DNA from: Pseudomonas aestuarii
GTDB lineage: Bacteria > Pseudomonadota > Gammaproteobacteria > Pseudomonadales > Pseudomonadaceae
DNA: 64,000 nucleotides
NCBI RefSeq assembly: GCF_027988105.1
Contig: NZ_JAQJZJ010000003.1
Coordinates: 372,001 to 436,000 of the forward strand
Direction of reading: 5' to 3'
Shown here: piece by piece, positions 19,032 through 27,660 of the stretch
How positions within the stretch are numbered: the stretch's first letter is position 1
Layout: every line of letters begins with the position of its first letter
Made by a program: the position numbers and the translations under genes
Notes under the pieces: generated by a model
What the model saw: only the letters and a program-made list of their open reading frames with translations
The model's database searches: none
Told to the model about the DNA's origin: nothing

Positions 19032-19039
19032 AGCACGTC

Positions 19040-20440
19040 CTAGCAGAGACTCAGACCAGGCAAGCCCAATTGCTCGGCGCAGCGCTCCAACGAGCGCTGC
19101 TGGGTCTCGGCATACAACGCCAGCTCGTCGTAGACCCGCGCACCCAGGTCACGCTCGAAGGCGTCCTGATTGGCTGAATTCCCGTAGCTGTCGCGCGCCG
19201 CATCGCCGAGATTCGACTGGAAGATGCCCGCCGCGCTGACCGGCAGGAAGTCCTCGTAGACCAGCGGCTCGCAACAGAGATGCCCGGCAGCGAGCAAGGC
19301 CTCCAGGGTGCTCGCCAGCTCGCCTTGCGCCTTGGCAGCCCTCCCAACCGGACTGACGAAGTAACGGAAATAGGCCAATTGCTGGCGCCGCAGGCTGGCG
19401 TAGTCATCCGGGAAATCGGCGAACTGGGCGACCAGCGCCGACGCATAGTCGCCGTCTGCCTGACGCGCGTTGTCCAGCATACGGTCATACAGTGCCCGCC
19501 CTTTAGCGGTCAGGGCCGCGCCGCGCTGCTCGATCTCGCCGAAACGGGCCGAATGGCCGCCCACTGCCCAATCACCATTGTCCTCGACGAACACCACCTG
19601 CTCGTGCAGGGCCTTGAAGCTGGTCTGACGCAACAGGATCGGACAGCGCCGCGCGGGCGGGCCTTCGACAATGGCCTTGGGCTCGATGCCGCGCTGCGGC
19701 ATGCCGGCCTGCACCGCGTCTATGTCGAGGGTGCGCGGGGTCAGGTGGTTGATGTGCGGGCCCTTGAACGCCACCACATCGGCGATCAGCCGGTGTTGCT
19801 CGCTCAGCTGCTGATACAACGCCGCACTGACCGTCGCCTCGCGGTGCCAGCGGAAGGTCTCCAGGGCCTGCTCGATGAACTCGACCGCCTCGGTCTGCTC
19901 CAGCCCGCCGGCCTGTTCGAAGCGCTCGATCAGCTCGATAACACGCGCCGTGAAGATATTGCGCCGCTCCAGCACGCTGCGCGCCAGCTCGCGCAGCTCG
20001 GGGTTGTCTATCAGCTCCAGCCGTAGCAAGGAGGTAAACACGCGGAAGGGACTGTGCTGCAAGGAGCCTTCGTGGATCGCCCGGAACGCGGTGGAATGCA
20101 CCGGCACGCCGGCACAGGACAGGTCGTAGTAGCCGACCGGGTACATACCCATCACCGCGAACAACCGGCGCATGGTGGCCAGCTCACTAGCGCAGCCCAA
20201 GCGGATGGCGCCGTGCCGCTCCATGTCCAGGCGCTGGATTTCTCCGGTCAGCTGCAGCCGCTCGGCCAGCTCGGCATCCTGCTCCAGAGCCTGCTGGTTG
20301 ACCTGGCCCACCAGCACCAGCAACTCGCCGTAGAGCGGCACCTCGGCCTTGTACATGGCGGACATGGCGCGGGAAAATTGCATGCGGATCTCGTCCGGGT
20401 GGACCCAGGTTTCTCGGTTGGCGTCCGCGTACACACTCAT
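19040..20440 (-). CDS. hglS: 2-oxoadipate dioxygenase/decarboxylase HglS (DUF1338)
   Basis: This non-haem Fe(II) enzyme of 466 residues turns 2-oxoadipate into D-2-hydroxyglutarate with loss of CO2 in the aminoadipate branch of lysine degradation. The metal ligands I assign by comparison with P. putida HglS (H70, H226, E294) are H76 in ERHGAIRLG, H232 in HINHLTPR, and probably E302 in RFGEIEQRG. The VHSTAFR and GYYDL segments are typical of the family. It lies in the order hglS-DUF3422-LysR-amaB, which matches the P. putida lysine locus. Confidence 0.9.
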   Translation of the reverse strand: MSVYADANRETWVHPDEIRMQFSRAMSAMYKAEVPLYGELLVLVGQVNQQALEQDAELAERLQLTGEIQRLDMERHGAIRLGCASELATMRRLFAVMGMYPVGYYDLSCAGVPVHSTAFRAIHEGSLQHSPFRVFTSLLRLELIDNPELRELARSVLERRNIFTARVIELIERFEQAGGLEQTEAVEFIEQALETFRWHREATVSAALYQQLSEQHRLIADVVAFKGPHINHLTPRTLDIDAVQAGMPQRGIEPKAIVEGPPARRCPILLRQTSFKALHEQVVFVEDNGDWAVGGHSARFGEIEQRGAALTAKGRALYDRMLDNARQADGDYASALVAQFADFPDDYASLRRQQLAYFRYFVSPVGRAAKAQGELASTLEALLAAGHLCCEPLVYEDFLPVSAAGIFQSNLGDAARDSYGNSANQDAFERDLGARVYDELALYAETQQRSLERCAEQLGLPGLSLC

Positions 20441-20600
20441 GGGGTTCGACTCCTTGCTTCGCCTGATCGGCCTGACCGCAGTCTCCAGCGCGGAGACTAT
20501 TCCGGTGATTCATGCGTAACATTCTGGCGAGCCGAATAGCCCCTTTCAAACGACTAATTTTCTCCAGATCATTCCCTGAAAGAATCCTCCAGTGCATCCG

Positions 20601-21833
20601 TCAATGCTGCGCCGCCTGTTTCAGGCGCCGCGCCAACAGCACCAGAGCGAGCAGGAACAGCGGTGCCAGCAGGACGAACAGCACCTTGCTGGACAGCGGC
20701 GATCCCAGAGCCGCCAGCCCCTCCAGAGTCATCTTCAGTAAGCCGAGCAGGTAGTAACTGATGGCAATCAGGGAAAAGCCCTCGACTGCCTTCTGAATTT
20801 TCAACTGAGTGTTGCTACGCGCATTGAGGCTCTCGAGGATCTTCGAGTTTTGCTCCTCCACCTCCACCTGGGCCTTGGCCTGCAGCAATTCGCCGAGATT
20901 GGCAATGCCGGCTGCCAGGCGATCGAGACGCTGCTCGGTGGCAGCGCAGTAGCGCACGCTGGGCTTGAAGCGCCGCTCGATGAACACACCGAGGCGCTGG
21001 TGACCGTCGGCATGGCTTTCGCGCAACTCGGCGATGCGTTCGAAGACGATCTGGGCGTAGGCCGCGGTAGCACTGAAGCGCTGTCGGCAGCCGGCCGAGC
21101 AGCGCATCAGCCGCGCCGAGAGCGAGGTCAGGCCATCGAGCAGGGCCTTGGCCTGGCTGTTGTCGGCGGCGGCATTGCGCTCGGCCAGACCGATCAGCTC
21201 GCGGTCCAGCTCCTGCAATGTATCGCCGAGCTGCTGGGCGGCCGGCAACGCCAGCGAGGCAAGCATGCGGTAGGTCTCGATCTCCACCAGGCGACGGATC
21301 ATCCGTCCCAGCCGGTAGGCGTTGAGGCCACGATTGACCAGCAGCATGCGGTTGAAGCCCTGCGCCGACAGGCGAAAGTCGCTCCAGACGGTGGCGTCGC
21401 CACCGCCGAGCAGAGAGCCGGCCGGGTCCTTGAAACCGTAGCTGGATGGCTGCCCGTCGGCGTCCGCTTGATCCTCGACCAGGATCACCAGGGCACTGAT
21501 GATCAGTTCGCGATGCGTGTCGAGCACACCGCGCAACGGCTGCGGCAGTTCGGCCCAGCGTGAGGTATCGGCCAGACGCGGCACCACCCAGGTCAGCGAG
21601 AGAAATTCGCTGTGGCGTTCCCACTTGAAGGCACAGCCGGCGATGCGCAGCAGGCCATGACGCTGCACGCCCCGCCCCGGGTTGTCCGCCAGCTCGTCGA
21701 GTTGGCGGACCAGACCGTCGAGCGACACCCCGTCATCCAGCAGGGCGAAGTGGTAGACATGGGCCGGACCGGAAAAATAGATCGACGGTCGCGCATGCAG
21801 TTCAGCGTGCAGGCTTTCTCTCAGCGGGTGCAT
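20601..21833 (-). CDS. DUF3422 family membrane protein
   Basis: This 410-residue protein opens with MHPLRESLHAELHARPS and carries two C-terminal TM helices (about residues 350-400: AISYYLLGLLKMTLEGLAAL, then VLFVLLAPLFLLALVLL). A long helical region (about residues 180-340) precedes them. Layout and sequence match DUF3422, a family often found with oxidative metabolism genes, function unknown. The start ATG at 21833 has AGGAG 7 nt upstream. A TTG one codon earlier is rejected. It is 160 nt from hglS and in the same direction, and homologues sit beside hglS in P. putida. Confidence 0.85.
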   Translation of the reverse strand: MHPLRESLHAELHARPSIYFSGPAHVYHFALLDDGVSLDGLVRQLDELADNPGRGVQRHGLLRIAGCAFKWERHSEFLSLTWVVPRLADTSRWAELPQPLRGVLDTHRELIISALVILVEDQADADGQPSSYGFKDPAGSLLGGGDATVWSDFRLSAQGFNRMLLVNRGLNAYRLGRMIRRLVEIETYRMLASLALPAAQQLGDTLQELDRELIGLAERNAAADNSQAKALLDGLTSLSARLMRCSAGCRQRFSATAAYAQIVFERIAELRESHADGHQRLGVFIERRFKPSVRYCAATEQRLDRLAAGIANLGELLQAKAQVEVEEQNSKILESLNARSNTQLKIQKAVEGFSLIAISYYLLGLLKMTLEGLAALGSPLSSKVLFVLLAPLFLLALVLLARRLKQAAQH

Positions 21834-21942
21834 CAAGGCGCTCCTGGAAACTCACCGGCAGGTCCTGACAAAGTCCCTGGCCCAAGTTTTCTAGACTGCC
21901 CCGGGTGACGTGAGGGCACATCCGCTGGCCGCGAGCGTCTAC

Positions 21943-22063
21943 TCAGACCAGCGCGTCCAGGCAACGCTCGAAGATGTCGAAACCTTCTTCGAGACGCGGT
22001 ACCGCCCAGGCCGCCCCTGGGCAGCGCGTCCATCAGCTCGCGCCGGCCGACCACCGCGCCAGC
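21943..22063 (-). pseudogene. Decayed C-terminal remnant of an unidentified protein
   Basis: In the 230-nt gap between the LysR and DUF3422 genes, one minus-strand frame reads a protein-like tail, LEEGFDIFERCLDALV, followed by a stop. The preceding residues are in another frame (RRELMDALP), so a frameshift lies between. There is no start or full domain. The tail resembles the C-terminus of a fold-type-I aminotransferase, but this is a guess from a short stretch. Confidence 0.35.
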
Positions 22064-22966
22064 TCAGCGTCGCTGCTCGAGTCCGACCTGCGCCTCGATC
22101 CACCTGACGAAGCTACGGATCTTCGGCACCTCTGCCGCGTGCTCCGCGTAGGCCAGGAAGTGCGCGCCACTGCTGGTGAGCGGGTGATCCCAGGGAATCA
22201 CCAACTTGCCTTCGCTCAGTTCATCCTCCACCAGGAAGCGCGGCACCAGCGCCACCCCGCAGCCGGACTGGGCGGCGCGAATACACATATAGAAGGTCTC
22301 GAAGCGCGGGCCGTGGTAGCTGTGTTCGGTCTGCAGGCCCAGGCCCTGGAACCATTCATGCCAGGCCTCGGGACGCGAGGCGCACTGCAGCAGGAGCATG
22401 TCAGCCATCTGCAGGGGGCTGTCCAGCGGCGCGACCGGGAGGATATCGGGGGCGCACACCGGCACCACTTGCTCGCCGAACAGTTCGATGCACTCGGCGC
22501 CCGGCCAGGTGCCCTGGCCGAAGAAGAACACCACGTCGGCCCGCGACTGCAGCAGGTCGAAGGGTTCCAGCTCATTGCAGATATCCAGGTGAATACCCGG
22601 GTTGGCGGCGCCAAAACCCTTGAGGTGCGGGATTAGCCAGCGCGCGCCAAAAGTCGGCTGGGTCGCGACCTTGAGCACCTCGGTCTCGCCGCCGTAGGAG
22701 AGGATGTAGCGGGTCGACATCTCCACCTGCTTGAGAATCTTGTTGACCTCGGTGAGGTACAGCGAGCCGGCAGGGGTCAGCTGCAGGCGCCGACGGATAC
22801 GGCGGAACAGCAGATGCTGGAGCATTTCCTCCAGCTGCGCGACCTGCTTGCTCACCGCGCTTTGGGTCAGGAACAGCTCCTCGGCGGCGCGGGTGAAGCT
22901 GAGATGCCGGGCCACGGCCTCGAAACACTGCAGAGCGGCCATCGACGGCATCAGGCGTTTGGACAT
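22064..22966 (-). CDS. LysR-family regulator, probable regulator of amaB/hglS
   Basis: This LTTR has 300 residues. The N-terminal winged helix-turn-helix reads LQCFEAVARHLSFTRAAEELFLTQSAVSKQV in sequence order (residues 11-41, GcvA-like branch). A periplasmic-binding-protein-type effector domain follows. The start MSKRLMPSMAAL is chosen by family similarity. The frame runs on upstream but into the divergent promoter region. It is divergent from amaB with 145 nt between, the classic arrangement for an LTTR that controls its neighbour. The effector may be an intermediate of the aminoadipate pathway. That is inference from context. Confidence 0.88.
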   Translation of the reverse strand: MSKRLMPSMAALQCFEAVARHLSFTRAAEELFLTQSAVSKQVAQLEEMLQHLLFRRIRRRLQLTPAGSLYLTEVNKILKQVEMSTRYILSYGGETEVLKVATQPTFGARWLIPHLKGFGAANPGIHLDICNELEPFDLLQSRADVVFFFGQGTWPGAECIELFGEQVVPVCAPDILPVAPLDSPLQMADMLLLQCASRPEAWHEWFQGLGLQTEHSYHGPRFETFYMCIRAAQSGCGVALVPRFLVEDELSEGKLVIPWDHPLTSSGAHFLAYAEHAAEVPKIRSFVRWIEAQVGLEQRR

Positions 22967-23111
22967 GGAGTACTCGCGAAGGCCCACAGGGGCGAATGAA
23001 TGAATCCTAGGAATGACATGGCGAATAATGGTCGCTTGTTGTGTTCCAGGCGGAAGATTAATACTGATCCGGATCGCAATTCTCAACCGCCAGGACAAAC
23101 AGGAGATAGCC

Positions 23112-24602
23112 ATGGTTGACGGACTTCTGAGCCGCCTCGCGGTTAGCGCCCACGCAGTAGAGATTGGCAACTACCCGGTTTATACCCCCATCGACGGCAG
23201 CCGGATCGGTTTGGTCGGCCTCGAGGACCGCGCCGCGGTACTGGCCAAGGTCGAGCGCGCCGAGCAGGCGTTCCAGGCCTGGCGTAGTGTGCCTGCCCCC
23301 CGTCGCGGCGAGCTGATTCGCCTGTTCGGTGAGGTGCTGCGCCAGCACAAGGCCGATCTTGGCGAACTGGTCTCCTGGGAAGCCGGCAAGATCACCCAGG
23401 AAGGCCTGGGTGAAGTACAGGAAATGATCGACATCTGCGACTTCGCCGTCGGCCTGTCGCGGCAACTCTACGGCCTGACCATCGCCTCCGAGCGCCCGGG
23501 CCACCACATGCGCGAGACCTGGCAGCCGCTTGGCGTGGTCGGCGTGATCAGCGCCTTCAACTTCCCGGTCGCGGTCTGGGCCTGGAACGCCACCCTGGCC
23601 CTGGTCTGCGGCGATTCGGTGATCTGGAAACCCTCGGAGAAGACCCCGCTCACCGCCCTCGCCTGCCAGGCCCTGTTCGAGCTGGCCCTGCAGGCCTTCG
23701 GCGACGCCCCGGAAGGTCTCAGTCAGCTGGTCATCGGTGACCGCGAGGCCGGCGCAGCACTGGTCGACGACCCGCGCCTGGCCCTGATCAGCGCCACCGG
23801 TAGCACCCGCATGGGCCGAGAAGTCGGTCCACGCGTGGCAGCCCGTTTCGGCCGCAGCATCCTAGAGCTGGGCGGCAACAACGCCATGATCCTCGCCCCG
23901 AGTGCCGATCTGGACATGGCCGTGCGGGCCATCCTGTTCGGCGCCGTCGGCACTGCCGGGCAGCGCTGCACCAGCCTGCGCCGGCTGATCGCCCACGAGT
24001 CGGTCAAGGACGAGATAGTCGCGCGGCTGAAAGTGGCCTATGCCAAGGTGCGCATCGGCCATCCGCTGCAGGGCAACCTGGTCGGCCCGCTGATCGATCA
24101 GCACGCCTATGAGGCCATGCAAGCCGCACTGAACCAGGCCCGCGCGGAAGGCGGTCAGGTGTTCGGTGGCGAGCGTCAACTGGCCGAACAGTTCCCCAAC
24201 GCCTACTACGTCGCACCGGCCATCGTCGAGATGCCTGGCCAGAGCGCGGTAGTGCGCCACGAGACCTTCGCGCCGATCCTCTACGTGCTGAGCTACAGCG
24301 ACTTCGATGAGGCCCTGCGCCTGAACAACGAGGTGCCGCAGGGGCTGTCGTCCTGCATCTTCACCACCGACCTGCGCGAGGCCGAGCAGTTCCAGAGCGC
24401 CGCGGGCAGCGACTGCGGCATCGCCAACGTCAACATTGGCACCAGTGGTGCGGAAATCGGTGGCGCCTTCGGTGGCGAGAAGGACACCGGCGGTGGTCGC
24501 GAGTCCGGCTCCGATTCCTGGAAAGCCTACATGCGCCGCCAGACCACCACGGTCAACTACTCCCGCGAATTGCCGCTGGCCCAGGGCATCGTTTTCGACT
24601 GA
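23112..24602 (+). CDS. amaB: L-piperidine-6-carboxylate / aminoadipate-semialdehyde dehydrogenase AmaB
   Basis: This aldehyde dehydrogenase of 496 residues is the length of P. putida AmaB. It oxidises aminoadipate semialdehyde (from piperidine-6-carboxylate) to 2-aminoadipate in lysine catabolism. The catalytic Cys is about C286 in GQRCTSLRRL and the general-base Glu is E252 in LELGGNNAM. FNFPVAVWAWN is typical of the ALDH7 (antiquitin) group. The start ATG has AGGAGA 7 nt upstream. The gene product feeds 2-aminoadipate towards 2-oxoadipate, which HglS consumes. amaA, the usual partner in P. putida, is not downstream. Confidence 0.92.
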   Translation: MVDGLLSRLAVSAHAVEIGNYPVYTPIDGSRIGLVGLEDRAAVLAKVERAEQAFQAWRSVPAPRRGELIRLFGEVLRQHKADLGELVSWEAGKITQEGLGEVQEMIDICDFAVGLSRQLYGLTIASERPGHHMRETWQPLGVVGVISAFNFPVAVWAWNATLALVCGDSVIWKPSEKTPLTALACQALFELALQAFGDAPEGLSQLVIGDREAGAALVDDPRLALISATGSTRMGREVGPRVAARFGRSILELGGNNAMILAPSADLDMAVRAILFGAVGTAGQRCTSLRRLIAHESVKDEIVARLKVAYAKVRIGHPLQGNLVGPLIDQHAYEAMQAALNQARAEGGQVFGGERQLAEQFPNAYYVAPAIVEMPGQSAVVRHETFAPILYVLSYSDFDEALRLNNEVPQGLSSCIFTTDLREAEQFQSAAGSDCGIANVNIGTSGAEIGGAFGGEKDTGGGRESGSDSWKAYMRRQTTTVNYSRELPLAQGIVFD

Positions 24603-24615
24603 GCCCCAACGCAAT

Positions 24616-24656
24616 AAAAAACAGCCCCGACGCATCACGCCGGGGCTGTTTTTTTA
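24616..24656 (+). terminator. Rho-independent terminator after amaB
   Basis: AACAGCCCCG and CGGGGCTGTT pair around a 12-nt loop. A-rich sequence precedes the stem and seven T residues end it, so it may work on both strands. Confidence 0.85.
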
Positions 24657-24732
24657 TGTATCGATGCGGCAACACAACTTCTGTAGGCGCCAGCCTGCTG
24701 GTCCTCACGGTAACGGCATCAACTTGTCCGGC

Positions 24733-25461
24733 CTAGGGCTCCAGCGTCGACCACAAGGCAGGGCCGCCGGCTGCCTTCTCGATCGCAGCCAGACGCGCGG
24801 CATGTGCCTCCAGCTCGGCCTGAGAAGCGCGCACTACCAAGGTAGGCTGGCGTTCGGCGGGTAGGCGGCGAATTGCGCTGGCTTGCTGGCGACCATTGCT
24901 GTCACCCTCTGAGCCATCACCGGCGAGGGACAGATTGGTCTGCCCGCCAGTCATGGTCAGGTAGACATCGGCGAGGATCTCGGCATCGAGCAAGGCGCCG
25001 TGCAGGTCGCGTCCGGAGTTGTCGACGCCATAACGCTTGCACAGGGCATCGAGGCTGTTGCGCTGCCCCGGATGGCGTTCGCGGGCCATCAGCAGGGTAT
25101 CGAGGATCGCGCAATGTTCGCTGAGGTCGGCGCGGTCCAGCTGCTTGATCAGGCTGAATTCGTTGTTGATAAAGCCAACGTCGAACGCCGCGTTGTGGAT
25201 GATCAGCTGCGCACCCTTGATGAATTCGAAGAACTCGTCGGCCACTTCCTTGAAGCGCGGCTTGTCCTGAACGAAATCGTTGGTGATACCGTGCACCGCA
25301 ATAGCGCCCTCGTCGATCTCGCGATCGGGCTGCAGATAGGCATGAAAATGCCGCCCGGTCAGGCGTCGGCCCATCAGTTCGACACAGCCGATCTCGATGA
25401 TCCGGTGGCCATCGGTGACCGGCATACCGGTAGTTTCAGTATCCAGCACTACGCTACGCAC
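24733..25461 (-). CDS. dnaQ: DNA polymerase III epsilon subunit (3'-5' proofreading exonuclease)
   Basis: This 242-residue DEDDh exonuclease proofreads for the replicase. Exo I is LDTETTGMP, Exo II is [11 protein letters not shown] and Exo III is [15 protein letters not shown], with the invariant H at LHGALLD. The C-terminal part after about residue 190 would contact PolC (alpha). The gene starts 8 nt before the rnhA stop, so the two are translationally coupled. rnhA-dnaQ adjacency is standard in gammaproteobacteria, though here the two run in the same direction. Confidence 0.95.
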   Translation of the reverse strand: MRSVVLDTETTGMPVTDGHRIIEIGCVELMGRRLTGRHFHAYLQPDREIDEGAIAVHGITNDFVQDKPRFKEVADEFFEFIKGAQLIIHNAAFDVGFINNEFSLIKQLDRADLSEHCAILDTLLMARERHPGQRNSLDALCKRYGVDNSGRDLHGALLDAEILADVYLTMTGGQTNLSLAGDGSEGDSNGRQQASAIRRLPAERQPTLVVRASQAELEAHAARLAAIEKAAGGPALWSTLEP

Positions 25462-25906
25462 GTTGCAGCCCTCTCACTTCTTCGACGCCACGGTTGGCCA
25501 ACTGGTCGGCACGCTCGTTGCCGGGATGGCCGGTATGTCCTCGCACCCACTGCCAGGTCACCTGGTGCCGGTTGACCTGCTCGTCCAACTCGCGCCACAG
25601 ATCGGCGTTCTTCACCGGCTGCTTGGCGGCGGTTTTCCAGCCACGCTTCTTCCAGTTCGGCATCCAGTCCTGGATACCTTGCATGACGTACTGCGAGTCG
25701 GTCACCAGGCGCACATCGCAAGCCCGCTTCAACTCGGCCAGGGCGCGAATCGCTGCGGTCAGCTCCATGCGGTTGTTGGTGGTCTCGGCCTCACCGCCCC
25801 AGAGCTCTTTTTCCACGCCCTTGAAAATCATCAACGCGCCCCAGCCACCGACCCCGGGATTGCCCTTGCAGGCACCATCGGTATAAATCTCGACTTGTTC
25901 ATTCAT
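25454..25906 (-). CDS. rnhA: Ribonuclease HI
   Basis: This 150-residue endonuclease cleaves RNA in RNA-DNA hybrids. The active-site carboxylates are D in [12 protein letters not shown] in [13 protein letters not shown] in [10 protein letters not shown] and D in GNERADQLA. The start [11 protein letters not shown] is chosen by alignment with E. coli MLKQVEIFTDG. An ATG three codons upstream has worse spacing from GAGAG. It ends inside the dnaQ start and follows the methyltransferase gene at 45 nt. Confidence 0.95.
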   Translation of the reverse strand: MNEQVEIYTDGACKGNPGVGGWGALMIFKGVEKELWGGEAETTNNRMELTAAIRALAELKRACDVRLVTDSQYVMQGIQDWMPNWKKRGWKTAAKQPVKNADLWRELDEQVNRHQVTWQWVRGHTGHPGNERADQLANRGVEEVRGLQRA

Positions 25907-25951
25907 GCAGAGCATTTCTCTCAGTAAATTCCGCTCGGCAGGCTCTAGCGC

Positions 25952-26710
25952 TTACGGCGTCGAATCGCGGCGACTGACCTTGGCCACCGGCATGGGCACC
26001 AGCTTGCCCATGGGCGCTCGTTGCGTCTGCCGTAACGGGCGCAAGCCGATCACCAGCTTGCGCGCCACCAATATATAGAAGCCGCCTCCTGGCGATTGCC
26101 AGGCGTCGCCCCAGGTTTCCAGTGGAGCCAGACGAGCCTGCCAGGCAGTGGAAGCAAGCGGCGGACGATAGCACCCGAAGCGGCGTTTCTCCAGCGCGAA
26201 GCCCAACAGGTGCAGCCAGTCACTGACGCGATTGGGTGCAATGCAGCGGGCCTGGCGCAAGGCATCACGGGCGAACAGGTGACGCACGCCCCAGGCACTC
26301 ATCGGGTTGATACCGACCACCAGCAGATGGCCTCCTGGGCGAACGCTGTGCGCGGCTTCGCGCAACAGGCCATGGGGCGACAGGCTGAAGTCCAGGCCAT
26401 GCTGCAGCAGCACGACATCGGCGGCATACTCGGTCAGCGGCCAGGCCTGCTCCTCGCAGACGATCTCCACCCCGTTGAAAGGCGCACCGACCCGCACGCT
26501 GCGCTGGATCTGCGCGGCATTCGGCAAGGCTCGTGCGGAAGGACCGTAATGCACCATGTAGCCGCCAAAGAAGCGCGCCAGCTCTTCCTCGAGCAAACGC
26601 TGCTCGTCCTCCAGCAGCATCTGGCCATAAGGCCCATTGAACCAATGGCGCGCCGTGCCTATGAGCTTGAGCCAATCGGCATCGGCCTGGGCGAAAGGAT
26701 GATCGGACAT
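25952..26710 (-). CDS. Class I SAM-dependent methyltransferase-like protein
   Basis: This 252-residue protein has a methyltransferase fold by its C-terminal motifs. LLREAAHSVRPGGHLLVVGINP is the post-II loop and strand, and ADVVLLQHGLDF is motif II. Motif I, normally a glycine-rich ExGxGxG, is replaced by VHYGPSARALP. SAM binding is therefore uncertain. The gene is divergent from gloB and precedes rnhA-dnaQ, as PA1814 does in P. aeruginosa. The substrate is unknown. Confidence 0.8.
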   Translation of the reverse strand: MSDHPFAQADADWLKLIGTARHWFNGPYGQMLLEDEQRLLEEELARFFGGYMVHYGPSARALPNAAQIQRSVRVGAPFNGVEIVCEEQAWPLTEYAADVVLLQHGLDFSLSPHGLLREAAHSVRPGGHLLVVGINPMSAWGVRHLFARDALRQARCIAPNRVSDWLHLLGFALEKRRFGCYRPPLASTAWQARLAPLETWGDAWQSPGGGFYILVARKLVIGLRPLRQTQRAPMGKLVPMPVAKVSRRDSTP

Positions 26711-26786
26711 AAAGGATTACCTGCGTAGCCAGCACCGCCAATGAGTCCTAAGATGCACCTTTATGACCTGCTTAGCGACCCGCATC

Positions 26787-27560
26787 ATGATAAAGATCGA
26801 CGCCCTGCCCGCCTTCTCTGACAACTATATATGGTTGCTGCAAGACCTCGAACAGCGCCGCTGCGCGGTGGTCGACCCCGGTGATGCGGGGCCGGTGCTG
26901 GCCTGGCTGGACAGCCACCGCGACTGGCAATTGAGCGATATCCTGATCACCCACCATCACCCCGACCATGTGGGCGGCATCCAGCCGTTGAAGGCCGCCA
27001 CCGGGGCACGGGTACTCGGCCCGGCGCAGGAAAATATTCCCGCGCGCGATCTGGCGTTGCGTGAAAATGACAAGGTCGAGGTGCTCGGCCAGCGCTTTCG
27101 CGTGATCGAGGTACCCGGTCATACCCTCGGGCATATCGCCTATTACCAGGCGGAGCAGCACTGGCTGTTTTGTGGCGATACCCTGTTCGCCGGCGGCTGC
27201 GGCCGCCTGTTCGAAGGCACACCCGCGCAGATGCACGACTCGCTAACTCGCCTGGCCGCCTTGCCCGAGCACACCCAGGTGTACTGCACCCATGAATACA
27301 CCTTGAGCAACCTGCGCTTTGCCCAAACGGTCGAGCCAGGCAACCCGCAGATCGCTCAACGCCTGCAGGAAGTAACCGCCTGGCGCGCCGAAGGCCGCAT
27401 CAGCCTGCCCTCCAACCTGGCCCTGGAGCGCGCGACCAACCCCTTTCTGCGTAGCGCCGAAGAAGCGGTCAAGGCAAAGATCGATCAGCGTGACGGCGTG
27501 CAAAACCGCTCACCCAGCGAGGTGTTCGCGCGTCTGCGTGCTTGGAAGGATAATTTCTAA
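26787..27560 (+). CDS. gloB: Hydroxyacylglutathione hydrolase (glyoxalase II)
   Basis: This 257-residue metallo-beta-lactamase-fold enzyme hydrolyses S-D-lactoylglutathione to lactate and glutathione, the second step of methylglyoxal detoxification. The metal motif [10 protein letters not shown] is present, then [29 protein letters not shown] and [13 protein letters not shown]. The start [16 protein letters not shown] matches the family. Upstream there is no clear ribosome-binding site. A longer frame start at 26763 is less likely. Confidence 0.94.
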   Translation: MIKIDALPAFSDNYIWLLQDLEQRRCAVVDPGDAGPVLAWLDSHRDWQLSDILITHHHPDHVGGIQPLKAATGARVLGPAQENIPARDLALRENDKVEVLGQRFRVIEVPGHTLGHIAYYQAEQHWLFCGDTLFAGGCGRLFEGTPAQMHDSLTRLAALPEHTQVYCTHEYTLSNLRFAQTVEPGNPQIAQRLQEVTAWRAEGRISLPSNLALERATNPFLRSAEEAVKAKIDQRDGVQNRSPSEVFARLRAWKDNF

Positions 27561-27595
27561 AAAGTCGATAACTTAGCAAAAAAAGTGGTTAAAAC

Positions 27596-27624
27596 TTGAC
27601 CACCCTGGCATCGGTTCCTAGAAT
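27596..27624 (+). promoter_or_regulatory. Sigma-70-type promoter of mltD
   Basis: TTGACC and TAGAAT are separated by exactly 17 nt, 37 nt upstream of the mltD ATG. A GTGGT / ACCAC inverted repeat with a 9-nt centre (27585-27603) covers the -35 box. Confidence 0.65.
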
Positions 27625-27660
27625 CCCCCGACCTTTTCCTCGGGAAGCCCCAACCAACTA

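Noticed and set aside
26763..26786. Longer start for gloB (MTCLATRIM...)
   Set aside because: The added residues do not fit the family N-terminus and have no better ribosome-binding site.
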